A stretch of 64,000 bases of DNA, from NCBI RefSeq assembly GCF_010983895.1, contig NZ_CP048836.1, positions 3,162,001 through 3,226,000 on the forward strand, read 5' to 3'. The DNA is from Nitrogeniibacter mangrovi (GTDB lineage: Bacteria > Pseudomonadota > Gammaproteobacteria > Burkholderiales > Rhodocyclaceae). Position 1 is the stretch's first letter. Each line of letters starts with the position of its first letter. Made by a program: the position numbers and the translations under genes. This document shows, piece after piece, positions 55,118 through 64,000 of this stretch. The notes below the pieces were generated by a model. The model was not told the origin of the DNA and did not search any database. It saw only the letters and a list, made by a program, of their open reading frames with translations.

Positions 55118-57859
55118 CTATTTGCCCGATGACGAAGCCTGCGCGGCGCTTTTGCGCATCGACGCGTCATGGGGGCGCCGGATCGCCTTCTCGAGTTCGA
55201 CGATCACCAGCGCCACCAGCCCGATGCCGACGATCTCCGCCCACGCGGCCGGCGGCACGGCGGCGGTGCCGAACACGGCCTGCATCGGCGCCCAGTAGGT
55301 GAACGCGGCCTGCAGCAGCACCTGCGCCAGCACCCCGCCCCACACCCAGCTATTGCTGAACGGGGCGATGCGCCACAGCGGCCGGCGCTGGCTGCGGCAG
55401 GCGAAGAGGAACACGATCTCCACCATCACGAACACGTTGACCGCCACGCTACGCGCCACCGCCACATCGCCGGAGAGCCCCGACCAGCGCACGAAAAGGC
55501 CGAAGGCGCCAGCGAGCATGACCACCCCGACGAGGACGATGCGCCCGACCAGCACCCGGTCGAGCATCGGCTGCCCCGGCGGACGCGGCGCGCGGTGCAT
55601 CACGTCCGATTCGATCGGCTCGAACGCCAGGCTCATGCCCAGCAGGACCGCCGTGGTCATGTTGATCCAGAGGATCTGCAGCGGCGTGATCGGCAGTGTC
55701 ACACCGGCGAAGATGGCGGCGAGGATCACCAGCCCCTCGCCGAAATTGGTGGGCAGGGTCCAGGTGATGAACTTGACCAGGTTGTCGTACACCCCGCGGC
55801 CGACCTCGACCGCCGCCTCGATGGTGGCGAAATTGTCGTCGGTGAGCACCATGTCTGCGGCCTCCTTGGCCACGTCGGTGCCGCCCGCCCCCATGGCGAC
55901 GCCGATGTCGGCGGCCTTGAGGGCCGGCGCGTCGTTCACCCCGTCGCCGGTCATCGCCACCACCGCCCGGTGCGCCTGCAGCGCCCGCACCAGGCGCAGC
56001 TTCTCGGCCGGCTCGACGCGCGCGAACACCCGCACCGAACGCACCGCGGCCGCCAGTTGCATCTCATCCATGGCCGCCAGTTCACGGCCGACCACAACCG
56101 TGTCGTCGTCGTTCGCGATCCCCATCTGGCGCGCGATGGCCAGCGCCGTGAGCCCATGGTCGCCGGTGATCATCTTCACCTCGATGCCGGCCTGGTGGCA
56201 GGCCTTGACCGCCGCCGTGGCCCGCGCGCGCGGCGGGTCGATCATGCCCTGCAGGCCGATGAAGCTCAGATCGCCGGCCACATCCGCGTCGCACGCGAGT
56301 CGAGGCGCCGGGCTCAGCCGCGCGAAGGCGAGCACCCGCAGCCCGCTGGCCGCCATGCGCTGGGCCGCCACATCGATGGCCGACGCGTCCAGCGGCGCGG
56401 GCTGCCCCTCGGCGTCGAGCATGCGGGCGCAGCGCGGGATGATCCGCTCCAGCGCGCCCTTGACGAAGATCACCGCCCCGGCATCCGTCCGGTGCCGCGT
56501 GGCCATGGTCTGGCGCACCGCATCGAAGGGCAGCTCGTCCACGCGCGGGCATCCGGCAGCGATGCTGGCCTCGTCGAGGCCGGCCTTGCGGGCCGCCACG
56601 ATCAGTGCCCCCTCGGTCGGGTCGCCGTCCACCGTCCATTCCCCGTCCCGCTTGATCAAGGCCGCGTCGTTGCACAGCACCCCCGCCACGAGGCACTCGC
56701 GCAGCGCCCCCGACAGGGGCACCGGCAGGCCGTCGCGGCTCAGCCGGCCGACAGGTGCGTAGCCGCGTCCCGACACCGCATAGACCTGGCCACCGACATA
56801 GATCGACTCGACAGTCATCTGATTCTCGGTGAGGGTGCCGGTCTTGTCGGAACAGATCACCGTAGTGCTGCCGAGGGTCTCGACCGCCGGCAGGCGCCGG
56901 ATGATGGCGCGCCGGCGTGCCATGCGCGCCACCCCGATGGCCAGCGTCACCGTGAGCGCCGCCGGCAAGCCTTCCGGAATTGCGCCGACCGCCAGCGCCA
57001 CCGCGGCCATGAGCATCTCCACCGCCGACTCGCCACGGGCCAGCCCGAGGGCGAAGGTCATCGCCGCCAGCGCCAGGATCACCACCAGCAGCAGATTGGA
57101 AAAACGCCCCATGGCCCGGGTCAGCGGGGTCTCGAGGGCCTCGGTGCCGGCGAGCATCTGCGCGATGCGTCCGGTCTCGGTGGCATCACCCGTAGCCACC
57201 ACCAGGCCCCGGCCCTGGCCGGCCACCACCAGGGTGCCGGCAAAGGCCATGTTGCTGCGCTCGGCCACCCGGGTCGGCGCGGGCAAGGCCGCGCTGTGCT
57301 TGGCCACCGCCGCCGACTCGCCGGTCAGCGCCGCTTCGCTCGCCTGCAGCCCGGCAGCATGGGCGATGCGCACATCGGCGGGCACCCGGTCGCCCGCGGC
57401 CAGGTGGACCACGTCCCCCGGGACCAGGTGCGCCGCGTCGAGGCGATGGCGGGCGCCGCCGCGCTGCACGCTCACCTCGCTGGACACCGTCCGCGCCAGG
57501 GCCGCCAGCGCCTGCTCGGCCCGCCCTTCCTGAATGAAGCCGACCACCGCATTGACGAGCACCACGCCGAAGATGACCGCGGCGTCGACCCACTCGCCCA
57601 ACACCGCGGCGGCGGCCCCGGAGAGCAGCAGGATGTAGATCAGGGGCTGATGGAACTGCAGCAGCAGCCGGCGCACGGGACCGCGCCCGGGCGGCTGCGA
57701 GAGGCGGTTGACACCGTGCACGCCAAGCCGGCGCCGGGCTTCTTCATGGTCCAGGCCGTGATGGACGTCGGTGGCCAGGCGCGCAGACACGCTCTCCACC
57801 CCGTGGGCATGCCACGGATGGGGGGTATCGTCGTCGGGCGGGCGGAGCGTCGGGTCCAT
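55118..57859 (-). CDS. Cation-transporting P-type ATPase (P2 type)
   Basis: 913 aa. An N-terminal cation ATPase domain ([20 protein letters not shown]), actuator TGES (in [10 protein letters not shown]), M4 motif IPEGLPAAL, phosphorylation motif [26 protein letters not shown] and about ten helices make a complete P2-type pump. The M6 region reads [17 protein letters not shown], lacking the Asp of SERCA (VNLVTDGLPA), so calcium is not assured; K+, Na+ or Mg2+ are alternatives. It sits between lnt and glyQ, genes that are normally adjacent in related bacteria. Confidence 0.9.
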   Translation of the reverse strand: MDPTLRPPDDDTPHPWHAHGVESVSARLATDVHHGLDHEEARRRLGVHGVNRLSQPPGRGPVRRLLLQFHQPLIYILLLSGAAAAVLGEWVDAAVIFGVVLVNAVVGFIQEGRAEQALAALARTVSSEVSVQRGGARHRLDAAHLVPGDVVHLAAGDRVPADVRIAHAAGLQASEAALTGESAAVAKHSAALPAPTRVAERSNMAFAGTLVVAGQGRGLVVATGDATETGRIAQMLAGTEALETPLTRAMGRFSNLLLVVILALAAMTFALGLARGESAVEMLMAAVALAVGAIPEGLPAALTVTLAIGVARMARRRAIIRRLPAVETLGSTTVICSDKTGTLTENQMTVESIYVGGQVYAVSGRGYAPVGRLSRDGLPVPLSGALRECLVAGVLCNDAALIKRDGEWTVDGDPTEGALIVAARKAGLDEASIAAGCPRVDELPFDAVRQTMATRHRTDAGAVIFVKGALERIIPRCARMLDAEGQPAPLDASAIDVAAQRMAASGLRVLAFARLSPAPRLACDADVAGDLSFIGLQGMIDPPRARATAAVKACHQAGIEVKMITGDHGLTALAIARQMGIANDDDTVVVGRELAAMDEMQLAAAVRSVRVFARVEPAEKLRLVRALQAHRAVVAMTGDGVNDAPALKAADIGVAMGAGGTDVAKEAADMVLTDDNFATIEAAVEVGRGVYDNLVKFITWTLPTNFGEGLVILAAIFAGVTLPITPLQILWINMTTAVLLGMSLAFEPIESDVMHRAPRPPGQPMLDRVLVGRIVLVGVVMLAGAFGLFVRWSGLSGDVAVARSVAVNVFVMVEIVFLFACRSQRRPLWRIAPFSNSWVWGGVLAQVLLQAAFTYWAPMQAVFGTAAVPPAAWAEIVGIGLVALVIVELEKAIRRPHDASMRKSAAQASSSGK

Positions 57860-57897
57860 GCCACCATGCTACTGCCCCATGGCGGCGGGACGTTGAC

Positions 57898-59379
57898 CTA
57901 GGTCGACGATCGGCGTCGGCGCCCGCGGCGCAGCGCCGACGGCACGACCATGAGTCCGGCCAGGGCCAGCGCCAGCGCATCGCCCCAGCGCATGTACGGG
58001 GTGGTGCCGGTCATGCCCTGCACCTGCGTTTCGAGCACATCGCGGGTAAACGCCGGCAACACCGCCGCCACCGTGCCGTCCGGGGCGATCGCCGCGGTCA
58101 TGCCGGTGTTGGTGGCGCGCAGCATCGGCCGTCCGGTCTCGATGGCGCGCACCCGGGCCATCTGCAGGTGCTGCGGCTGGGCGAAGGAGTCGCCGTACCA
58201 GGCCAGGTTGGAGAGGTTCACCAGGACGGTGGCGTCGCCCGCACGGCGACGGATCTGGTTGCCGAACACGTCCTCGTAGCAGATATTGAGGGCCAGGCGC
58301 TGATCGGCGACCGCCATCATCGGCTGATCCGCCGCCCCCGCCGTCTGGTCCGACATGGGAATCTTGGCGAGCCGGTAGAACCAGCCGAAGGTGGGCGGAG
58401 AATACTCGCCGAAGGGCACCAGATGGTGCTTGGCATAGTGCTGGCCGGGACGGGCGCCGAGGCTGACGGCGGCGTTGTAGATGTGTTCCGCGGTATCGCG
58501 CATGAACACGCCGGCGACGACCGTGCCGCCTCCGGCGGCCGCGCCCAGTTGCTCCAGATACCCGGGCGGCAGCCGGTCGGCCAGCATCGGCAGGGTCGAT
58601 TCGGGCAGCACCACCAGGTCGGCGGGATGCTCGCGCACCAGCTGCAGGTTGAGGTCCAGCCACTGGCGCAGGCGCTCGGGCTGCCACTTGAGGTCCTGCT
58701 CGACATTGGTCTGGATCAGGGCGACCCGGAGCGGCGCCCCGGCCGGTTCGGTGTAGCGCACCGACCGCAGGGCCTGGCCACTCCCCAGGATCAGGACGGT
58801 AGCGATGCACCAGGGCCCCAGCCGCCCCGGCCCCTTGCGCAGCATGAGCCCCAACCCCGCGGCGAGCATGGCGAGCAGCGCCCCCACGCCATAGACGCCC
58901 ACGAGCGGGAAGAAGCCGGCCAGCGGGCTCGGCGGCGTCTGCGAGTTGGCGATGGACAGCCACGGAAAGCCGGTGAACACCCAGCCGCGCAGCCACTCGC
59001 CCAGCACCCACACGCCCCCGGCCAGGAGCGCGTCGCGCCAGGCTCGGTGCGCGCGCAGACGCACGAAGGCCATGGCGGACAGCGCCGGCCACAGGGCCAG
59101 GTAAGCGGCGAACAGGAAGATGCACGCCGCCGCGATCGGGCCCGGCATGCCGCCGAAACGATGCAGCGCCACGTACAGCCAGGAGATGCCGGCCACGAAG
59201 CAGCCCAGGCCCCAGGCGAGCCCGAGCGCGAAGCCCTCGCCAGCACGACGGCAGCCGGCGAGCAGGCCGAACAGCACCGCCAGGGTCACCAGCGGCAGCG
59301 GGAACAGCAGGAAGGGCGCGAAGCCGAGCACCGTGGCGGCGCCGGCGAGCATCGCCAGGATGAGGTGGCGCAGACGCAT
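57898..59379 (-). CDS. lnt: Apolipoprotein N-acyltransferase
   Basis: 493 aa. Six to eight membrane helices surround a nitrilase-fold periplasmic domain (~215-450). The catalytic triad is visible: Glu in LVVLPESTLPML, Lys in YAKHHLVPFGEYSP and Cys in LNICYEDVFGN. It adds the third acyl chain to lipoproteins, needed for their export to the outer membrane and thus for MlaA and MshL here. It follows ybeX by 11 bp. Confidence 0.96.
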   Translation of the reverse strand: MRLRHLILAMLAGAATVLGFAPFLLFPLPLVTLAVLFGLLAGCRRAGEGFALGLAWGLGCFVAGISWLYVALHRFGGMPGPIAAACIFLFAAYLALWPALSAMAFVRLRAHRAWRDALLAGGVWVLGEWLRGWVFTGFPWLSIANSQTPPSPLAGFFPLVGVYGVGALLAMLAAGLGLMLRKGPGRLGPWCIATVLILGSGQALRSVRYTEPAGAPLRVALIQTNVEQDLKWQPERLRQWLDLNLQLVREHPADLVVLPESTLPMLADRLPPGYLEQLGAAAGGGTVVAGVFMRDTAEHIYNAAVSLGARPGQHYAKHHLVPFGEYSPPTFGWFYRLAKIPMSDQTAGAADQPMMAVADQRLALNICYEDVFGNQIRRRAGDATVLVNLSNLAWYGDSFAQPQHLQMARVRAIETGRPMLRATNTGMTAAIAPDGTVAAVLPAFTRDVLETQVQGMTGTTPYMRWGDALALALAGLMVVPSALRRGRRRRSST

Positions 59380-59390
59380 GCGGATCGGGA

Positions 59391-60236
59391 TCAGTCGGCC
59401 GCTTCGGCCTCCGGCTCGGGAGCCTTGTCCACCAGCAGGGTGTGCACCCGCCGGCTGTCGGCCCGCAGCACCTGGAAGCGCAGGCCGTCGATGATCACGA
59501 TCTCGCCCCGCTTGGGCAGGCGCCCGAGCTGCCGGATCACCAGCCCGCCGACGGTATCGAACTCCTCGTCGTCGAACTGCTTCTCGAACGCGGTGTTGAA
59601 GTCCTCGATCTCGCAGGTGGCCTTGACCCGGTAGCGACCGGCATGGTCGAGGCGGATGTTGTCTTCGACCTCGTCGAAGTCGAACTCGTCCTCGATGTCG
59701 CCGACGATCTGCTCGAGCACGTCCTCGATGGTCACCAGGCCGGCCACGCCGCCGTATTCGTCCACGACGATGGCCATGTGGTTGCGGCTGACGCGGAACT
59801 CGCGCAACAGCACGTTGAGGCGCTTGGATTCGGGCACGAAGATCGCCGGGCGCAGCATGTCGCGCAGGTCGAACTCGCGTCCGGCGAAATAGCGCAGCAG
59901 GTCCTTGGCCATGAAGATGCCGAGCACGTCGTCGCGATTTTCGCCCACCGCCGGAAAGCGCGAGTGGGCCGCGTCGATCACGGCGTTGGCGATCTCTTCC
60001 ATGGTGTCGTCCACATGGATGACGTCCATCTGCGCACGCGGGATCATCACGTCGCGCACCTGCATTTCCGAAACCTGCAGGGCGCCTTCGATGATGGAGA
60101 GGGCATCGCCGTCGAGCAGATTGCGCTCGAAGGCCGAATGCAGCAGTTCGATCAGGTCCTCCCTGTCCTCGGGCTCGGGCGAGAGCAAGGCAGAGAGGCG
60201 GTCAAGCAAACTAGGTCGACTCGGGGAACTATCCAT
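59391..60236 (-). CDS. ybeX: HlyC/CorC family transporter-associated protein
   Basis: 281 aa without the N-terminal membrane domain of the long forms. Two CBS domains (~65-125 and ~130-185; VRDVMIPRAQMDVIHVDDTM, FRVSRNHMAIVVDEYGGVAG) and the C-terminal CorC_HlyC domain (VGGLVIRQLGRLPKRGEIV) are present. In E. coli YbeX is linked to cobalt/magnesium homeostasis and ribosome maturation. It lies between ybeY and lnt, the conserved order. Confidence 0.93.
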   Translation of the reverse strand: MDSSPSRPSLLDRLSALLSPEPEDREDLIELLHSAFERNLLDGDALSIIEGALQVSEMQVRDVMIPRAQMDVIHVDDTMEEIANAVIDAAHSRFPAVGENRDDVLGIFMAKDLLRYFAGREFDLRDMLRPAIFVPESKRLNVLLREFRVSRNHMAIVVDEYGGVAGLVTIEDVLEQIVGDIEDEFDFDEVEDNIRLDHAGRYRVKATCEIEDFNTAFEKQFDDEEFDTVGGLVIRQLGRLPKRGEIVIIDGLRFQVLRADSRRVHTLLVDKAPEPEAEAAD

Positions 60237-60308
60237 TCAGGGTGTCTGGTCCAGGGAGCTGGGATGTGGGCGCGCGGCGCACGCACACATCCAAGATCCC
60301 CCGGCGCG

Positions 60309-61031
60309 TCATGATGCCTCGTAGGGGTTGGCGATGCCCAGGCGGGCCAGGATGTCCACTTCCAGCCCTTCCATCAGGGCGGCTTCCTCCTCGTCCTCGT
60401 GGTCGAGCCCCTGCAGATGCAGCATGCCATGGACCACCAGATGCGCGAAGTGATCGGCCACCGTCTTGCCCTGCGCCTGCGCCTCGCGGATCACCACCGG
60501 CAGGCAGATCACCAGGTCGCCGCTGAGCACGCCGTCCGTTTCATCGTAGACGAAGGTCAGCACGTTGGTGGCGTAATCCTTGCCGCGATAGTCGCGGTTG
60601 AGCTCGCGCCCTTCCGTTTCGCCCACCAGGCGCACGCCCACCACCGCATCCTGCCCCAGCGCGGACTGCGCCCAGGCGCGGATGTCGCGCTTGCGCGGGC
60701 GCAGCGTCTTGTCGTCCTCGGCCTTGGGCACGCAGTTGTCGATCTGCATGTCCAGGTGCGCCGGCACCACCGGCGCATCGGGGTCGACCGTGTCGTGCAT
60801 CGCCACCACGCGCAGGTTGAGCAGGTTGCATGACGCCGATTGCATCTGGATGACAGGCGTGCCCTCGGGCGCCTCGGCCATGAGCTCGAGATCGGCCCAG
60901 GCCTTCGGCGGCAGGGCGAGGGTCAGGCGGCGGCCGTCCGGCCACTGCAGCTCGATCGCCTCGGCCTTGAGGGGGCGGCGGCGCCCCGCCGCATCCACCG
61001 TGCTGAACATCGGGCGGTCACGCTGGGTCAT
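60309..61031 (-). CDS. ybeY: Endoribonuclease YbeY with N-terminal extension
   Basis: 240 aa from the ATG at 61031, which overlaps the phoH stop by 14 bp. The YbeY domain takes up only the last ~150 residues: [20 protein letters not shown], then the metal site [20 protein letters not shown]. The first ~90 residues ([20 protein letters not shown] and onward) are an unrecognised extension; YbeY is usually 150-185 aa. A downstream start (the Met in HLDMQIDN) would give a normal length but has no ribosome site. YbeY acts in 16S rRNA maturation and ribosome quality control. Confidence 0.93.
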   Translation of the reverse strand: MTQRDRPMFSTVDAAGRRRPLKAEAIELQWPDGRRLTLALPPKAWADLELMAEAPEGTPVIQMQSASCNLLNLRVVAMHDTVDPDAPVVPAHLDMQIDNCVPKAEDDKTLRPRKRDIRAWAQSALGQDAVVGVRLVGETEGRELNRDYRGKDYATNVLTFVYDETDGVLSGDLVICLPVVIREAQAQGKTVADHFAHLVVHGMLHLQGLDHEDEEEAALMEGLEVDILARLGIANPYEAS

Positions 61032-62013
61032 GGGTGTCGTCTTCCTTGCGCTTGCGCGCCTGTTCGCGCTCGCGGCGGCGGGCGCTCTTTTCGTAGGCTT
61101 CGACGATGCGCGCCACCAGCGGGTGGCGCACCACGTCCTCGCGCAGGAACTCGGTGAAGGCGATCCCGCGCACGTTGGAGAGCACGTCCACCGCCTCGCG
61201 CAGGCCGCTGCGGGTGCCGCGCGGCAGGTCCACCTGGGTCAGGTCGCCGGTCACCACCGCCTTGGCGCCGATGCCGATGCGTGTGAGGAACATCTTCATC
61301 TGCTCGGGCGTGGTGTTCTGCGCCTCGTCGAGGATGATGAAGGAATGGTTCAGGGTGCGCCCGCGCATGAAGGCCAGCGGCGCGATCTCGATCGCCCCTT
61401 TCTCGAACAGCTTGCCCACGCGTTCGAAGCCGAGCAGGTCGTAGAGCGCGTCGTAGAGCGGACGCAGGTAGGGGTCGACCTTCTGGCTCAGGTCGCCGGG
61501 CAGGAAGCCGAGCCGCTCGCCGGCCTCGACCGCCGGACGGGTGAGGATGATGCGCTCCACATGCTCGCGTTCAAGCGCGTCGACCGCGCTGGCCACCGCC
61601 AGAAAGGTCTTGCCGGTGCCGGCCGGGCCGACCCCGAAGGTGATGTCGAAGTCCTGGATCTGGCGCAGGTACTGCACCTGGCGCGGCGTGCGCCCGTGCA
61701 GATCGCTCTTGCGGGTGAGCAGGGCCGGCGCGCTCTGGCTGGCCTGGCTGAGATTGGCCAGTTCGACCAGACCGAGCTGGATGTCGTCGACGGTCAGGTG
61801 CTCGTCCGCCTGGGCATAGAAGTGCTTCAGCGCCTTGTGCGCCAGCACCGACTGCGAAGGATGACCGCGCAGGGCGAAATGCTCCCCGCGGCGGGAGATG
61901 GACACGTCGTAGGCGGTCTCGATCTGGCGCAGGTTTTCGTCCAGCGTGCCGCACAGGTTGGACAGTCGCTCGTTGTCCAGCGGCTCGAGCAGGATATCGA
62001 GGGTTTTCGGCAA
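61018..62013 (-). CDS. PhoH family ATPase
   Basis: 331 aa. A KH-like/N-terminal part ([20 protein letters not shown]) precedes the PhoH ATPase domain: Walker [32 protein letters not shown], Walker [21 protein letters not shown] and the sensor [12 protein letters not shown]. This is the YbeZ subgroup that functions with YbeY in RNA metabolism. It overlaps ybeY and follows miaB by 1 bp. Confidence 0.95.
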   Translation of the reverse strand: MPKTLDILLEPLDNERLSNLCGTLDENLRQIETAYDVSISRRGEHFALRGHPSQSVLAHKALKHFYAQADEHLTVDDIQLGLVELANLSQASQSAPALLTRKSDLHGRTPRQVQYLRQIQDFDITFGVGPAGTGKTFLAVASAVDALEREHVERIILTRPAVEAGERLGFLPGDLSQKVDPYLRPLYDALYDLLGFERVGKLFEKGAIEIAPLAFMRGRTLNHSFIILDEAQNTTPEQMKMFLTRIGIGAKAVVTGDLTQVDLPRGTRSGLREAVDVLSNVRGIAFTEFLREDVVRHPLVARIVEAYEKSARRREREQARKRKEDDTHDPA

Positions 62014-62014
62014 C

Positions 62015-63358
62015 TTACGATTCCCGCGTCACGATCTGCCCGCGCAGGCTGTGCGGCAGCGCCGAGGTGATGCTCACCTCGACGAACTGGCCGATCAGGC
62101 GCGGATGACCGGCGAAGTTCACCACCCGGTTGTTCTCGGTGCGCCCGGCCAGCTCGTCCGCGTTCTTCTTGGACGGCCCCTCGACCAGGATGCGCTGCAC
62201 GCTGCCGACCATCGATTCGCTGATGACCTGCACCTGTTCCTCGATGCGCTTCTGCAGGCGTGACAGCCACTTGAGCTTGTCCGTCTGGGGCACCGTGTCT
62301 TCCAGATCCGCCGCCGGCGTGCCGGGACGTGCGCTATAGACGAAGCTGAACGAGGCGTCGAAACCGACCTCGTCGATGAGCTTCATGGTCTTGTCGAAAT
62401 CCGCCTCGGTCTCGCCCGGGAAACCGACGATGAAATCCGAAGACAGCGACAGGTCGGGGCGCACCGCGCGCAGCTTGCGCACCAGCGACTTGTATTCCAG
62501 CGCGGTGTAGCCGCGTTTCATGGCCGCCAGCACCCGGTCCGAGCCGGACTGCACCGGCAGGTGCAGGTGCGAGACCAGCGCCGGAATCTTGCCGTAGGCC
62601 TCGACGATGCGCGGGGTCATCTCGCGCGGGTGCGAGGTGGTGTAGCGCAGCCGCTCGACGCCGGGGATCTCCGCCACGCACTCGAGCAGGAAGGCGAAAT
62701 CGCCGGTCTCGGTGCCGCTCTTGGTGAGCGTGCCACGCCAGGCATTCACGTTCTGGCCCAGCAAGGTCACCTCCTTGACGCCCTGGTCGGCCAGCGTCGC
62801 CACCTCGGTGAGGATGTCGTCCAGCGGACGCGACACCTCCTCGCCCCGGGTGTAGGGCACCACGCAGAAGGTGCAGTACTTGGAGCAGCCTTCCATGATC
62901 GACACGAAGGCGCTCGCCCCCTCCACCCGCGCCGGCGGCAGGGCGTCGAACTTCTCGATCTCGGGGAAGGAGATATCGACCTGCGAACGCCCCGACTGCT
63001 TGCGCTGGGCGATCAGCTGCGGCAGCCGATGCAGGGTCTGCGGGCCGAACACCAGATCCACATAGGGCGCGCGCTGGACGATGGCCTCGCCCTCCTGGCT
63101 GGCCACGCAACCGCCGACGCCGATGATCAGGTTCGGGTTGGCCTGCTTCAGATGCTTGATCCGGCCGAGGTCGTGGAACACCTTCTCCTGCGCCTTCTCG
63201 CGCACCGAGCAGGTGTTGAACAGGATCACGTCGGCTTCTTCGGGGTTGTCGGTCTTGGTAAGGCCTTCCCGGGCACCGAGCACGTCGACCATCTTGTCCG
63301 AATCGTACTCGTTCATCTGGCACCCGAAGGTGCGGATGAAAACCTTCTTGTTGCTCAT
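62015..63358 (-). CDS. miaB: tRNA-2-methylthio-N6-dimethylallyladenosine synthase
   Basis: 447 aa. The N-terminal UPF0004 domain has cysteines in [25 protein letters not shown] and GVGGCVASQ. The radical SAM CX3CX2C cluster is [16 protein letters not shown], and a C-terminal TRAM domain follows ([20 protein letters not shown]). MiaB methylthiolates i6A37 in tRNAs reading UNN codons. It is the first gene of the miaB-phoH-ybeY-ybeX-lnt run, 4 bp after a small secreted protein gene. Confidence 0.97.
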   Translation of the reverse strand: MSNKKVFIRTFGCQMNEYDSDKMVDVLGAREGLTKTDNPEEADVILFNTCSVREKAQEKVFHDLGRIKHLKQANPNLIIGVGGCVASQEGEAIVQRAPYVDLVFGPQTLHRLPQLIAQRKQSGRSQVDISFPEIEKFDALPPARVEGASAFVSIMEGCSKYCTFCVVPYTRGEEVSRPLDDILTEVATLADQGVKEVTLLGQNVNAWRGTLTKSGTETGDFAFLLECVAEIPGVERLRYTTSHPREMTPRIVEAYGKIPALVSHLHLPVQSGSDRVLAAMKRGYTALEYKSLVRKLRAVRPDLSLSSDFIVGFPGETEADFDKTMKLIDEVGFDASFSFVYSARPGTPAADLEDTVPQTDKLKWLSRLQKRIEEQVQVISESMVGSVQRILVEGPSKKNADELAGRTENNRVVNFAGHPRLIGQFVEVSITSALPHSLRGQIVTRES

Positions 63359-63362
63359 GGGA

Positions 63363-63689
63363 TCACTTCTTCTGCGTCAGCGACCGGTATTCCGCGTCGG
63401 TGAGAATCCAGATGCGGTTCACCAGGCCCTGATGGTCCTGCTTCACGCCCACCCGGAATGCTCCGTAAAGATACGAAGGCAGGATGAGCAGGTTGTTCGC
63501 GCCGCGGATCTGCGCCGCCGGCGACAGGCTCACCCGCTTGTCGCCCAGCAACACCACCGACCCGCCATTGGCCTTCATGGTGGTCACCACCAGATCCGCC
63601 GGCAACTGGCGCACCGTCTGCGCACCGGCCGTCGGCGACACGAGTGCGGCCACGATGACGGCCAGGGACAGGAAGAGACGAACGATCAA
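63363..63689 (-). CDS. Small secreted protein of unknown function
   Basis: 108 aa. A Sec signal peptide ([20 protein letters not shown], cleaved after ~23) precedes a short beta-rich body: [40 protein letters not shown] and [16 protein letters not shown]. There are no cysteines or enzymatic motifs. It lies 4 bp upstream of miaB and may be co-transcribed. Function unknown; I do not recognise the family. Confidence 0.75.
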   Translation of the reverse strand: MIVRLFLSLAVIVAALVSPTAGAQTVRQLPADLVVTTMKANGGSVVLLGDKRVSLSPAAQIRGANNLLILPSYLYGAFRVGVKQDHQGLVNRIWILTDAEYRSLTQKK

Positions 63690-63744
63690 GGCGGGCTCGG
63701 GGAACGGCTTCGCACACGGCGAAACGGGTTACGGTAAGGCGCAG

Positions 63745-63773
63745 ATCTTCCCCGATGGCCCCGAAAAAGTCAA
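63745..63773 (-). promoter_or_regulatory. Candidate promoter for the secreted protein-miaB operon
   Basis: On the minus strand, TTGACT and GAAGAT are separated by 17 nt, about 55 bp upstream of the small secreted protein ATG. The -10 match is weak. Confidence 0.35.
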
Positions 63774-63849
63774 TGCAAGCGCCTGATTAGACGGGGCTAT
63801 TGGCAGGCAAACGCTCGCCCGCGAGGATGCCCGCGCAGGCACGAAAGTG

Positions 63850-63879
63850 TTGACGCCACAACGGGAAGCTTCGTATTAT
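63850..63879 (+). promoter_or_regulatory. Promoter of the tRNA-Met gene
   Basis: TTGACG (63850-63855) and TATTAT (63874-63879) are 18 nt apart. The predicted start lies about 5 nt before the mature tRNA 5' end. A GC-rich stretch (GCCGGG) just after the -10 resembles a stringent discriminator, as expected for a stable RNA promoter. Confidence 0.7.
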
Positions 63880-63891
63880 GCCGGGCTTCGT

Positions 63892-63968
63892 GGTGATGTA
63901 GCTCAGACGGTTAGAGCGATGGATTCATAACCCATAGGTCGGCGGTTCGATTCCGCCCATCACCACCA
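63892..63968 (+). tRNA. tRNA-Met (anticodon CAT)
   Basis: 77 nt with encoded CCA. The acceptor GGTGATG/CATCACC pairs fully, as do the D stem GCTC/GAGC and the T stem GGCGG/CCGCC with loop TTCGATT. The anticodon CAT is at 63926-63928 in the loop TTCATAA. Because the 1-72 pair is G-C and the anticodon stem lacks the three G-C pairs of initiator tRNA, this is elongator Met or a tRNA-Ile with a lysidine-modified CAT; Met is favoured. The lowest anticodon stem position (31-39) is A-C, a mismatch. Confidence 0.9.
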
Positions 63969-63978
63969 AAAACACCAA

Positions 63979-64000
63979 GGGCCCGCCGATGTGCGGGCCC
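63979..64000 (+). terminator. Terminator stem after tRNA-Met (cut by window edge)
   Basis: The stem GGGCCCGC/GCGGGCCC with a 6-nt loop lies 10 bp after the tRNA CCA and reaches the right edge. The T-run that should follow is outside the window. Confidence 0.7.

Noticed and set aside
55169-57901. Plus-strand open frame of about 910 codons opposite the P-type ATPase
   Set aside because: It mirrors the ATPase almost exactly; the pump's phosphorylation and hinge motifs prove the other strand is coding.

Overview
The window looks like chromosomal DNA from a GC-rich betaproteobacterium, most likely of the Rhodocyclales (Thauera/Azoarcus-like). This is inferred from gene content and gene order, not from a marker gene. 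The pointers are a PHA granule phasin, a short HisG, an MSHA-like type IV pilus, and the order mlaFEDACB - ABC exporter - bolA - murA - his - tatABC. No rRNA, insertion sequence, integrase, phage gene or CRISPR array was seen. Coding density is high; the only gap above 300 bases is the phasin promoter region.

Layout. 1-4064 (minus): a signalling cassette with a PP2C phosphatase, a double-FHA protein, a metallo-beta-lactamase-fold hydrolase and a GAF-GspE ATPase that runs off the left edge. 4253-7181 (minus): sucCD and a DUF2889 gene. 7379-9750 (plus): a FimV homologue that appears frameshifted. 9772-11723: a Nif3-like gene and a DegS-like protease. 11765-27498 (almost all minus): the Mla phospholipid transport operon, an ABC exporter, a BolA protein, murA, the his genes, a HIT protein and tatABC. 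In this block only hisC points the other way, and a bidirectional terminator separates it from hisD.

27634-44615 (mostly plus): an MSHA-type pilus locus. It opens with a sigma-54-dependent response regulator, followed by mshM-, mshL-, mshN-, mshE- and mshG-like genes, PilM/N-, PilO- and MshK-like proteins, a GspK-like minor pseudopilin, a second prepilin and a membrane-bound class III adenylate cyclase. A convergent histidine kinase and a separate pilin gene follow. The pilin gene has a near-consensus -24/-12 sigma-54 promoter, with nested inverted repeats about 90 bp upstream. I read the kinase, regulator, promoter and pilin as one regulatory circuit around the pilus; this is inference.

44612-50521: a Kef-type antiporter, kdsD-lptC-lptA (without the usual kdsC and lptB), an enoyl-CoA hydratase and phaP. 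The phaP gene has a consensus sigma-70 promoter beside a perfect 23-bp inverted repeat. 50753-63689 (minus): miaB-phoH-ybeY-ybeX-lnt, then a P-type ATPase, then glyQ-glyS-gmhB-plsC. The window ends with a tRNA-Met gene and its terminator stem.
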